A stretch of 64,000 bases of DNA from Endothia cerciana (Eukaryota > Ascomycota > Sordariomycetes > Diaporthales > Cryphonectriaceae), in the NCBI GenBank assembly GCA_026119935.1, contig JALRMH010000022.1:62001-126000 (forward strand), given 5' to 3'. Each line of letters opens with the position of its first letter. Positions within the stretch are counted from its first letter, which is position 1. The notes beneath the pieces were generated by a model, which saw only the letters and a list, made by a program, of their open reading frames with translations, made no database searches and was not told where the DNA came from. Shown one piece after another: positions 43,317 through 54,405 of this stretch. The position numbers and the translations under genes are program-made.

Positions 43317-46143
43317 ATGCGACCCCTCCTCTTTGGTGTTGTTGCCTTGCTGGGACCGGCTATCTCGGCCGTCTCGGCCGCCGCAGTCCCGGCAACTCAC
43401 GCCGTCCACGAGAGGCGAGACGCGTCTTCCTCACTCTCTGCACGATGGGCCAAACGCTCTCGAGTTGATGGTCAATCTTATCTTCCCGTGCGAATCGGGC
43501 TTACCCAGTCGAACCTTGACGCCGCCCACGATCACCTCATGCGTATTTCCGATCCAACCTCACCTGATTTCGGCAGACACTGGACTTCTGACCAAGTCAT
43601 TGACTTTTTCAAACCTTCCAACGAGGCCGTGGACCAAGTCACGAAGTGGCTTACCGACAATGGCGTAAAGGCCATCACTCACTCTGATAACAAAGGTTGG
43701 CTCGCATTCGACGCCCCCGCCTCCGTGGTCGAAGCACTTTTGCACACTGAGTACTATGAACACCATGATTCTGTGACCGGTGGCGTGATGCCTGCGTGCG
43801 ATGAGTATCACGTTCCCAAGGAAATTCAGCATAATATCGACTATATCACCCCAGGCATCAGGCTGATGGCCCCGATCGCTGTCGAGGCGCAAGGTACTAT
43901 GCGGGAGAAGGTTAAGCGAAGTATGTCTTCCAGGGCCCTTTTTCTGTTTTTGCGGGGTGTGAGAAGGGTGTGAGTGGGAAGAAATCAGAAAAAGAAGAAG
44001 TGCAGCAGTGAGAGGCAAAAGAAGACAAGAAGACTACTGTAAACATGGTGAATGATCTGTAAGAATGCTACTGACCTGATCCCTTAGGCCAGTCCATACG
44101 GATGACCGCCGTTGAAGACTCTGGGCTCGCTCCTATGGCTAACAGCACTCTGAATAACTGCGGAAACTCAGTCACTCCGGAATGTGTTGCCGCCCTGTAC
44201 GATATTCCTCCTGGCAACAAGTCGGACCCATCAAACGCTTTGGGCATCTTCGAGACAAACTTGCAGTTTTGGGACCAGGAAGACCTGGACATTTTCTTTG
44301 GAAACTACAGTCCAAATATTCCGCAAGGAACACACCCCACGGACAACTTGATAGACGGAGGAATCGCAGAGACATCGGACGCGACCCTCCCTCTGTATGA
44401 TGGTGCAGAAGCTCTTCTCGATATCGATCTGGCATATCCCATCATTTGGCCTCAGAATATCATAATCTACGACTCCGACGACGCCCGAATCCAGGCATGG
44501 TACAACAATACGTGTACGTGATTTATGTATCGTAATTTCATTCCCACTTTCACATAGATCCACATCCATATTCCCGGGCCAACGGAGCGGAACGACTGAA
44601 GGCAACGGCCGCGCAATTCTCGCGGGACTTGTATCACCCAGCTGCTGTAGACCACTGCTGATATAGATATGCTAAAAGGGACATGGGGATTCAACACGTT
44701 CCTGGATGCGATAGACGGCAGCTACTGTACCTACACCGCTCACAACGAGACTGGCGACTTGGTCGGCCTCGATCCAACGTACCCTGACCCTTTGCCTGGC
44801 GGATACAACGGTACCCTGCAATGCGGCGTCTTTGAGCCCACGGTGAGAGATTTTTAGCTTTTTGTTCTGAAGCTATATCGACGTGTGAAGATCCTCAGCG
44901 AACATTTGAGAAGAACAGAAGATGTCATGAGATACTTCATGCATCGAAAACGATCTTGAGATCCTCAGGACACCGTAGTCATGTTTGGGCCATCAGACGC
45001 TAACACATGAGAACAAGAACGTCATCTCACTCTCCTATGGAGGCACCGAAGCTGCTGTCCCTATCGCCTATCAGAAGCGCCAGTGCAACGAGTATATGAA
45101 GCTTGGCCTGCAGGGTATCACTTTCGTATTTGCCTCGGGCGATAATGGCGTTGCCGAGCGAGTCCGATTCACAGACCCAGAGGCCACCTGCATTGGATCC
45201 GAAGGTCTGATCTTCAACCCATCATGGCCGTCAACCTGGTAGGCATTTAGATGACAACACTTCTCATTCCCGCTGTCTAGGCCTCTATAGCAACTTCTTG
45301 CTCCTGGGGGGCTGCTAAAAGCCCCCAAGACAGCTTCCAGGCCGCCCTTCTTCTTTCATTCCCACTTGGCGAAACAGTGATTTGTCCAGCTGACAGTCCA
45401 ATAGCCCGTACGTCACCAGCGTTGGAGCGACTTACATTCCTCCAGGCAAGACCATATATGACCCAGAGTCAGCCGCGGTCTTTCTGGACGATGCCAGTGC
45501 CACTTCCGGAGGAGGCTTCTCGAATGTCTATGGAATACCCGAGTACCAGAAGAACGCCACGGAGGCGTATTTTGAAGATTACTCTCCGGACTATCCGTAC
45601 TACAGTGGTCTGGTGAAGGACGCAAACAACCCTGTCCTGCCCAATGTCACGGCGCTGGCAAGCGATACTGGAGGCCGGTAGTAAGTTCATCAGGCCGTCC
45701 TTGACGAATTAGCTTTGCGCTGATACTATATCCAGCAATCGAATCGGGCGTGGCTATCCTGATGTTTCCGCAAACGGAAATAACATCACAATAAGTATTG
45801 ATGGTACATTCTATCATGTCGCCGGCACTTCAGCATCCACACCGATTTTCGCGTCCATCATAAATCGAATCAACGAGGAGCGGATCGCAATTGGCAAGAG
45901 TCCCGTTGGATTTATCAATCCGACGTTGTATGCGAATCCGCAGATGTTTAACGATATTACTAGTGGTAGTAATACGGGCTGTGACGGCAGCGGCTTCGAC
46001 GCGGTCCAAGGCTGGGTAAGCGTTCTCTGTCCAGTGTACCTGCATTGAAGGCTGACAACCCTACTCCTTTGAAGGACCCCGTCACTGGACTCGGGACCCC
46101 GGACTATCCCAAGATGCTAGAGGTGTTTCTGGATCTTCCCTAG
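43317..46143 (+). CDS. Sedolisin (S53) secreted serine carboxyl protease
   Basis: Seven exons: 43317-43920, 44088-44513, 44667-44842, 45018-45238, 45405-45680, 45736-46015 and 46075-46143, giving 683 residues with every junction in phase. A signal peptide (LLFGVVALLGPAISAVSA) and an S53 pro-domain (about 55-195: ISDPTSPDFGRHWTSDQVID) precede the catalytic domain. Catalytic residues by family pattern: E309 and D313 (GAEALLDIDLAYP), oxyanion D444 (FASGDNG) and S600 (GTSAST). The C-terminal calcium-site region FNDITSGSNTGC...GWDPVTGLGTPDY is intact. Family members (tripeptidyl peptidases, aorsin-like) are secreted and active at acidic pH. Many glycosylation sites. Convergent with the NEP1-like gene. 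Confidence 0.92.
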
Positions 46144-46654
46144 GCCAGCTCTGAATGCGGATGTGACCTCATCCCTGTTCTTAACTCCTATCTTGCGACC
46201 TTGAGCCCCATGATGAAGTTGGCTAGATTTCCTTGAAACCATGATAGGCTTCTGAAGAGAATTATATGCATAGAATGTGTAATACGACGTCTCATAAGAA
46301 AGTAGCCAATATAAGCGTAGCACTTACACTTGACTGCGCCTCTTTCGCTGGGTGGCTGGCCACTACCCACGCGGCACTATGGTTATTGGCTATAAGGCCC
46401 ACAGCGACCAGGACCAGGTCACGATGGCTTCGTTTCACCAAAGTATCAACAGGCCAGGCCTGCGAACCCCTTGACCGGTCAAGCACTCGTTTGTTCAACA
46501 ACTTTGATGTGGATGATAGGGATGTCTTGCTTGCTTTATATTAGTTAGTTGCAGAAGACGAGACTATGGCATTACAAAGACATGACCTCCTTCATATCTG
46601 GTCTCAGCGGCATATTATCAAAGCTTTCCTGACCGTTACACCTGGACCATGCTC
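46144..46654. other. Convergent 3' spacer
   Basis: 511 bp between the stops of the sedolisin and NEP1-like genes; no gene seen. Confidence 0.5.
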
Positions 46655-47603
46655 TTAGATATCAAGATATCCGTACGCCTCCTCCAGGTAGTTCTCAAAG
46701 TCGGAGTCGAGGAAAGGCACGATAGCAGCTATTTGGCAGTTAGCACATGTTCACCCTTCATCGCCAAGGTCGATACGTACAACCCCAGTCCTTGTCGGCC
46801 AACGCATCTTGCGCAACGGTGGGCAGCTCATCCCATGAGATCAGAGGCTGCGTCCCGCCAACGGTGGTGGTGAAGCCCAAAGAGTGGTCAAGAATGAGGC
46901 CCTCGGAGTAGTACCTGATGAGAGGGTTCGTGCCACTCAGGTAGTCATCGCAAGCAGTGCCGGAGCAAACGGTGTAGTCTCCGTGGTAGGAGGCAGCCAT
47001 TCCTACCAGTGTGGCGTCCGTGCTCTCGCTGGACAGGACAATGACGGCATTCTCCCAATCGTAACGGTGTCCGATGCCCAATATACCCTCGAGAAGATTA
47101 GGCTCGTCTTTAGGCATGAACCACGAGTACATGATGGCGTAGTAGTCGCCGTACGTCTCAGCTCGAGCGTAGACCTGCCCGGTGGAGCTGCTGCAGTCTC
47201 CATCAGAGTCCCCACTAGGAGACAGACCGGCACTTGATGATACTACCGTCAACGCTGAATCCTTTTCTTCTTTCTTTCTTGAGTTTGAACGGCTAGAAGG
47301 ATGATCTAATGCTCACCTGGTATCGCCCTCAGCGTCGACGGCGGGAAAGGGCACACACCCGTTGACTACATAGAGGTAGGGCCACCACTTCTCCATCAGG
47401 GTACCCTCGGTGTTGTCGGGCACAGTAGTGGCGAAACCCACCACTGCGTCGGAAGCGATGTCGCTCCGCTTGGCGATGGGCGCGGAGCGCACCTTCGCGG
47501 GCCGCAGTCCGTTGTCACCTGTTGGAATGAGGTCGCTCGGCTCAGCGAGGGCTGCGCAGCCCACGCTCATGGCGAGCGCCGTCGCGGAAACCTTTGTGAG
47601 CAT
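46655..47603 (-). CDS. NEP1-like protein (NPP1 family), putative necrosis-inducing toxin
   Basis: Exons on the minus strand 47603-47317, 47232-46781 and 46728-46655 (introns of 84 and 52 nt, phases 2 and 1) give 270 residues. An N-terminal signal peptide of about 20 residues marks it as secreted. The NPP1 domain is recognisable from its two conserved cysteines, the metal-site heptapeptide region at residues 150-156 and the C-terminal VPF motif restored by intron 2. The family consensus GHRHDWE reads GHRYDWE here: His to Tyr at residue 153. Known NLPs are cytolysins that damage dicot plant membranes; some fungal members are not cytotoxic. Whether this one is toxic cannot be told from sequence. 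The frame is unbroken. Confidence 0.9.
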
Positions 47604-49095
47604 GATGGCGATGGATGAGCTGTCTCTGCGTCGAGTCTGTGGGCGACACTGGTAGATTCCACCGTAGCGAAATCATAAGCGGAAGAAGCCTAACCTTTTA
47701 TCTTGACGCGCGAGCTCACATCGTCGTCGGCTATCACTCTCCTGCTCTGGCTCACCTGCTCTGGTTCACCTGCTCTGGTTCACCTGCTCTGGTTCACCTG
47801 CACGGCACTGAGTACTAGTCGATGCTCTGGCGGGCTGATAGCCACTTTCGATCCCACACCCGGCCCCACCAACTCCAGATCTTGACTTGACCGTCCGGCG
47901 GCGATCAGGGGAAGGGTCCAACGGAGCTTGCTGTTAAGCTTGAAATGACCACGTTCTTCGAAGGTAAAACAGGCATTGGACGGTGGTTTCACGGCCAACC
48001 CCATTCGATCCGCTCCGTCGCTGAGCATAGCACTGCACGTGTCTGTGCTGGTTCGTCCGAGATCTCGCTCGGAGCAAGGCCGGCACGCTGATGCCTCCCT
48101 GGCAGATCCCCGGGTGCCGGATCAGGGGACCTATTCAGGAAGGCGGCATCATAGTATGGGCCTGGCGAAATTAATCCCGAGATTAGGGACCCTTGGCTGA
48201 CAGAACATCGTCAATGCAGGCGGTGAACAGGGTCCAATTCGGTACGGATAACTCCAGATTTGAGTCGGCAACTTCCTCGGTGCTTCATGGTCAAATGAGG
48301 ACGTATTAGAGACAGTGGTAGGCAGCTCAGCTCTACCTCCTCCTTTTGATCTCTCCCGGAACGAATATTGCGCGGCACATGACCTCCCCGCCCTGTAAAT
48401 AATCCTGTCCACACAGAGACAGCCTCCCTTCCATCGGCAGTACAGCGGACAACAAGAACACGAAGCGATCACATTGCCGGTCCCAATAGTTCTGGGGCTC
48501 GCTGTGGGCATGTTTCTCTCGGCAGCGCCTATTGCCCGTCTGGCTTTGAGATCCAATACCCCCCCCCCCCCATTTCGTGCCTAGAAAGACACCAAGGGGC
48601 CTCGGGCTGCTCTCTTCAAACACATCACTCCCTCTTGCAAACTGCCGAAGGACCTGCCAGGTCCCAACATTTCTTTTTGCTCGGCCTGAGCTCGACCAAC
48701 AGCGTCAATGACGTGCGGGTTCTCCAAAAGGCTATGAACTATGTCCAAAACCTGGGGTCACGATGTGGGGGAAGACAAGGATTTTTAGCTGGAAAAAACA
48801 TAGGCCCCAGGACCGGCTCAGGTGATCAGCAGCGCAGTGGAACGTAGCATTACAGGAACACGGTAGAGTTTCTCCGCAAGGTTTGACATATCAGCAGATC
48901 ACAGATCGTCCCATACTTGCGACGATAGAAAGGATAGCTCTTCTGTTAGGCCAGCAGTAGACATAGTATTACATAACAGCACGGTGAGCTTCTGAACGAC
49001 TCCTCATACAAGCCGTCGACAGTCGTCGAGCATCGCGCACTCTTTTTAGATTTCCCGGAACCAAGTGCGCCACAGAAGCTGCCAGGGCTGCCAGC
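47604..49095. other. Divergent promoter region
   Basis: 1.5 kb between the minus-strand NEP1-like gene and the plus-strand GH125 gene, so it should hold both promoters. Contains a 14-bp tandem repeat at 47745-47800 and a C run near 48560-48571. No supported gene. Confidence 0.5.
47745..47800. repeat. 14-bp tandem repeat with four CACCTG sites
   Basis: Four tandem copies of a 14-bp unit TGCTCTGGTTCACC. CACCTG (an E-box, CANNTG) occurs at 47753, 47767, 47781 and 47795, spaced exactly 14 bp, 150-197 bp upstream of the NEP1-like start codon. Regulatory meaning is inference. Confidence 0.85.
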
Positions 49096-50723
49096 ATGTT
49101 GCCCTCGACGACCATATTGCACGTCGCCCTGCTCTCCGGGGTGGCTCTGGCTCAATGTCCAGACTACACAGACTATTCGGAACAGCGCCACCCTCCTTAC
49201 AGCAACGGCACGTTCCAGCTTTCCTACATGCGGCCTGCTCCAGAGTGTCGGACATTTAACTCGTCGGATGTCGAGGCGATTATTGTCGAGATGCAAAGTG
49301 TGATCACTGACCCCGACTTATACCGGCTCTTCCAGAACGCCTACCCGAACACTCTAGACACAGCGATCAAATGGAAGGGGTACGCTGCCAATAACTCAGA
49401 GGAGGAGCTCACGTTCATAATCACGGGAGATATCAACGCAATGTGGCTTCGGGACTCAGCAAACCAGATGCAGTCTTACCTTCCAGTGCTCAAGGCGAAT
49501 TCTTCCGCGGACAGCATTGCCTCTTTATACCGAGGCGTTATCAACCTCCAGACTCGCTACATCCTGACTGATCCATACTGCAACTCTTTCCAACCACCCG
49601 TCGAATCTAACCTATCTGCCTCCGTCAACAGCGCCGCGACGGACGACGTGGTCAAGCCGACATACAGCAACACGAGCGTGTTCGAGTGTAAATACGAGCT
49701 CGACAGCCTGGCAGCGTTCCTTGAGGTCTCCACAAACTACTACAACGCAACCCAGGACCTGGACTTCTTCAGCAAGTTCCAATGGATAGCTGCCGTACAG
49801 GAAGTTCTGAACACAGCCAACGCCATGATGACGCCGACGTATGGGGCGAACGGCGTGGTCCTCGACTCACCGTACACATTTGAACGCACGACGGACCGCG
49901 CGAGCGAGACGCTTGAAAACAATGGTCTCGGCAGCCCCGTGGCAAACGGGACGGGCCTTGTGCGATCAGCTTTCCGCCCGAGTGACGATTCCACGATCTT
50001 CCAGCTGTTCATCCCGGCAAACATGATGTTTTCACGGTATCTCGCCTCTGCGGCTCAGATCATGGCAGCCCTCGGCGATGCCGCTCCGTCCGGACTGGCC
50101 GGCCAGATGACAGCGATGTCAGAATCTATACGAGCTGCGGTCCAGAAATATGGCATCATCACCAATGCAATCACCGCCACGCAGATCTATGCGTATGAGG
50201 TTGATGGGTTCGGGAGTGTTGTGATCATGGACGACGCCAACATTCCTTCCCTGCTGTCCGCGCCATTCTTCGGGTTCCTGGATGTCGACGACGAGATCTA
50301 CCAGAACACCAGGTCCATCGTCTTAGACGAGACGGGCACGAACGGAAATCCGTATTTCATGCGCGGACCGGTCATAAACGCTGTCGGTGGCCCGCACGAT
50401 GGTCCTGGATATGCCTGGCCGATGGCCAGCATCATAAGGATCTATACGAGTGATGACGAAGCCGAGATCACGGAGGCTCTGGGTGAAATTGTCAGTAGTA
50501 CTGATGGCTTGGGCTTGATACATGAGAGCATCAACACTTTTAATCAGAGTGATTGGACAAGGCAGTGGTAAGTAGCAATTCTTAATCAACGAGCGTTGTA
50601 AAGATCAGTGCTGACAGATCACCAATCAGGTTCTCGTGGGCGAACGGATTGTTCGGACAGATGATCTTGAATCTCAATGACACGAAACCGGAGATACTGA
50701 AGCAGAGTTACCAGTCGCTTTAA
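49096..50723 (+). CDS. GH125 secreted exo-alpha-1,6-mannosidase
   Basis: Exons 49096-50567 and 50630-50723 (intron GTAAGT...AATCAG, 62 nt, phase 2; its retention would stop translation at once) give 521 residues. Signal peptide MLPSTTILHVALLSGVALA. The family pattern is clear: FIITGDINAMWLRDSANQMQ, YEFDGFGS-like YEVDGFGSVVIMDDANIPSL, HDGPGYAWPMASI, and FSWANGLFGQ near the end. GH125 enzymes remove alpha-1,6-mannose from N-glycans and mannans; acid/base and nucleophile assignments need a structural alignment. Possible substrates are host or self glycoproteins. It lies divergent to the NEP1-like gene and beside the sedolisin, all three secreted. Confidence 0.93.
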
Positions 50724-50854
50724 TAGCTCCTAACCCCTCAGCGAATATCGCACAGGTCTTCATCTTCGTCTATTAACACAACTATCAATTCAAGTATTGG
50801 CCTAAGAAGCAGGTCAATCTCGAAAATGATGCCGTAGTGTGCAATGACCAAAAG

Positions 50855-51369
50855 CTACATGCTCATCCTAAATCTCGACAGGTTCTCAAAAATCTCAACC
50901 TTCCATGCCTCCGCTTCCTCCAGATTCCAATCAGCAGCAGTGAGTCTACCTGATAGCGAATCTCTCTTCTCGTTGTATGGCCGAACCATCGTGTCGGCGG
51001 GCAATCCAGGGTCGTCGATCAGGACCTAGTGCATGAGTTCTGGCATGTTCAACGCAAGCTCCGTCTTGACACTACCCGGGTGAATAACGTAAGTGCTCTC
51101 CGTACTCGGTGGTCAAAAATTCTGTGAATCGATTGATGGCGAATTTAGTGGTCTAATACGCAGACTCTGTTGCTTTCACGGCATGACCGACCTGCGCTCG
51201 AAATCTGATGACCGTCTTGAGCTGAGACTTCATTATTGTCAGCAGAGAATATCGGCAAGGTCAGGCAAAAGTCATTTATGCTGACCTCCCACGTCTTCCA
51301 CCAGTCGACGTGGTCGCACTCTTCGATGAGCTGCTACGCAGCGAGTTAGCCGGCGTTGTTTATGAGCAC
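50855..51369 (-). pseudogene. Short-chain dehydrogenase pseudogene
   Basis: Reading the minus strand from 51369, pieces of a classical SDR appear in order: LINNAG, then after a stop IEECDHVDWWKTWEVSIND, then near 51150 SAY-stop-TTKFAINRFTEFL, a frame change near 51091, YVIHPGSVKTELALNMPE, a stop, and LIDDPGLPADTMVR, ending at TAG 50855. At least four in-frame stops (TAA at 51346-51348, TAG just after, TAG within the YxxxK motif, TAG after LMH) and one frame shift break it. Most breaks look like single-base changes. The N-terminal cofactor half is not recognisable. It lies 130 bp after the GH125 gene, tail to tail. Confidence 0.85.
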
Positions 51370-53007
51370 AGACCTGCTTGGCTTGCGAAGCGTCAATATG
51401 GGTATTTTTCGTGGATCCTTGACACGAAGTTTTGACATGCTAGTCCTTTTCTGCCAGTCGTCATTATATTCAACATTAGTACCAGACCGTAAGCAACGTA
51501 ATTAATGTAGTTTTGGTAGTGCCTTGTTAGGCAGTCTGGGGCACTGGATCCCTCGAGTAAGGAAGGAGAACGAGGTAGACAATTGTACGAAGGATGTGAG
51601 GGAAATTACTTGAATATGCTGAGGCTCTGGAGCTAATTATCTCTGGAGCATCAGGGAGCAGTGATCTGCGGAGACACTGCCCTGCCCAATCATCCGACCT
51701 CACGTCGGTAATCCCAAGCAAAGAATGGTGCTTCAGGAGTACTTGAATCGGGATCCTATGCAGTATTATAGCCCCTACCGCAACGTTCATGTTCTTCTCC
51801 GATGCATCCGGCATCGAGCCTTTGGTACCATTACGGGCAGTCCGGAGCTTTCAAATAACATGATAGATCCTCAACAACCACCATAAGTCGGGATCCTCAA
51901 GACCCGCTTTGTGCCGACACCTTTCTAACTTCTATGAATGCATCAAGGGGTAGGCAGCTGAAACAAGATGTTTGATGTTCTTATGGTGTACGACGAAAAG
52001 ACCCTCTTCTGAACTAGATTGGAAGCTGCTATATTAGAAAGTTATATCAAATGGCATGACCAGGGCCAAAGATAGATCACCTGGAAACTCGGATCACATC
52101 CTTCACCCATCAGACAGAGCGAGAATTTTCTCGGTTCTTTTCTTCTTTCTTTCTTTCCTTTTTTCTGTTTCGGATCCGACCTAAGCGAGACTCATCTAAA
52201 GTCGGCTCTAGCAAATTTAAAATTAGACATTGAAGGCCTGACGTGGTTTTGAGGCGATTCATCTTCCTCGTGTATCAGCTTGTCTGTGCTGAATATCCTG
52301 GCGCTGGTATTTCCTGTGTGTGCGACCTGGAGAGAATATGAACAACACTGCATCGGATGGAAGAACAACACGGCTTCCTTGATTGTCTAGATGATAATGA
52401 TATTCAAATTACAAATTTCATAAGAAATTTTATTTTTTTCGCGTACAGATCGTTCCAGAGCTTTGCCCTACTGCCTTTGAGGTGCCTCAGCGTTTCCGTT
52501 CTTATTTCAAGGTCCCGGTCACTCGCTCATCCCCTTTTTGTGTGACGAGGAGAGTCGGAGTATGACTTAGTTTGGCAATGATGCATCCCCCTAACCAATA
52601 CCGCCGGCTTTATATCTATACAGGAGTAGCTGCACGGACTCAAGTGGCGCAGTCTTACAGCTTTGGGATTCCGCGCGGGATTCCCACGCAGGAAATTGGC
52701 GCGCGGGATTCACAAATCGTCGATGAGGATCCAACGACAGCCAAGAGGCAGGTGCAAGATGGTGGCCCAGAATCTTGAAGGCTTTTCTTGCAGTGACATG
52801 ATAGATTGCAAATCCAAATGGATATGCTTTGAAATGAGAAGCTGGCGTAATCACTTTGGCGAAGGCTTCCTCAAGTATAAAGCTGATGGTCCCACGCCTC
52901 TAGCTACGGGATGTTTTGATGGGTTGAGCAGCAGAGTACTCTATCTTAAAGAGACAACATAAGCCTTATATTAACTCACAAATTTCGAGTCCTTCTCTCA
53001 AATCAGA
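51370..53007. other. Gene-poor AT-rich spacer
   Basis: No supported gene. May contain the unrecognisable 5' part of the SDR pseudogene at its left end. A pyrimidine-rich stretch lies near 52135-52175, and the right end is the promoter of the NmrA-like gene. Confidence 0.5.
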
Positions 53008-54193
53008 ATGGTCACCATCGCAATCGCAGCAGGCCATGGCCATGTCGGCCGCACCATCGCTTCCGTGCTCAAGGAGAGCCCCAAGCACAGGGTCATTATT
53101 CTATCTCGCAAGGTACGCGCCTGCTCTCAAGTGCCTTGGGCGCATACGAACAAGATTATATGGTGACAGCTCCGTGGGCTAATTCTCGATTGTGTTGATC
53201 AGGCCCCGGAAACTGAGGATCCCAAGGCTCCCACTTACGTGGTCGACTACAACGATGTTGAGGCGGTTGCGAAGCTTCTCGAAGGTCATAATGTCCATAC
53301 CGTCATCTCGGCAATCACCGTTATTACACCTGAGTCTGGTGGAGCCGAACTCAATCTTGTCAAGGCGGCTGTCCAGTCCGGCTTCACAAAGCGGTCCATC
53401 TCCAGCGACTGGGGCATTCCTCGCCCTAAGTAAATCCGCCTCTTCACTATTCAAGATTTTCTTTCCACGTTGCCGTATGGTTCTGATGTTGATGACCCTT
53501 CCTACCAAGTCCGACCCTCAGCCTTTCCGCCAGGCCACCATCGAGACCCTCCGCAAGACAAGGCTGGAGTTCACCAGCATCCATTGGGGCTACTTCAGTG
53601 ACTACTTCGGACTTCCTCACGTCAAGAGTTACCTTATGCCAAGCGTCAGCAATATCGACATTGAACACTATAAGGCAGCCATTCCGGGCGATGGTAACGC
53701 CGTTGCCGCGTATACGTACAGTTTCGAACTAGCTCATTTCGTCGAGGCCGCGCTGGACCTGCCGGAGGGAGAGTGGGAGGAGGCCAGCTATTGCTACAGT
53801 GACAAGGCCACATTCAACCAGATTGTGAAATGGGCGGAGGAAGCACGAGGTATGTTACAGATATGCAAAGATCAGCAACCCAGAAAATGGGGGAGACATC
53901 TTTATGCAATGTCTGAGAGCTGACTCGTCAACTCTAAATTAGGAACCAAGTTCGAGGTCTTCTACGATAGTATCGAGAAGCTTCAGGCCGGAGAAATGAC
54001 GGAACTTCCTGGACACCTGGTGTCTTATAATTTCTACCCAAAGGCTCTGTTCCAGAACGTCACAGCCCAGTTCGGGGTTCTCATCGACCAGGGCTTTGTT
54101 GACTTGCCGGAGGAAAAATGCCTTAACAAGAAGTTCTCGGATATCAGGACCACGACGGTCAAGGAGATGGTAGATGCGTGGAAGGGCAAGTAG
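53008..54193 (+). CDS. NmrA-like NAD(P)-binding (isoflavone-reductase-type) protein; second intron unresolved
   Basis: Exon 1 is 53008-53112; exon 2 is 53203 to about 53429; exon 3 ends at 53849; exon 4 is 53943-54193, about 300 residues in all. The cofactor loop is AAGHGHVGRTIASVLKE, a variant of GxxGxxG; SISSDWGIP, then HWGYFSDYFGLPHVKSYLMP and AAIPGDGNAVAAYTYSFELA are typical of NmrA/PCBER-like proteins. Exons 1-2 and 3-4 join cleanly. Between exon 2 and exon 3 I find a fair donor (GTAAAT, 53430) that leaves phase 2, but no AG acceptor in the right phase before the conserved block at 53510. So there is either a one-base error, a real frameshift or an unusual splice. Substrate unknown. Confidence 0.75.
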
Positions 54194-54405
54194 ATATCTC
54201 GGCAGTATAGCTGCTTGAAGATGGTGAACACCATATCCAGTCTCAGATACAATTAGCACTGTCTCTCTTTAGACTTCCTTCCTGGAGTATCTGCATAGAT
54301 AGCTAGCAACCTTACTCTTGAATCTTCACTCTTACATCAAATCATTCTGGCCATAATTTTAGATTTGTAATGGGAACCCTGTCCCTTTGTACCGAGTTCG
54401 CTATG

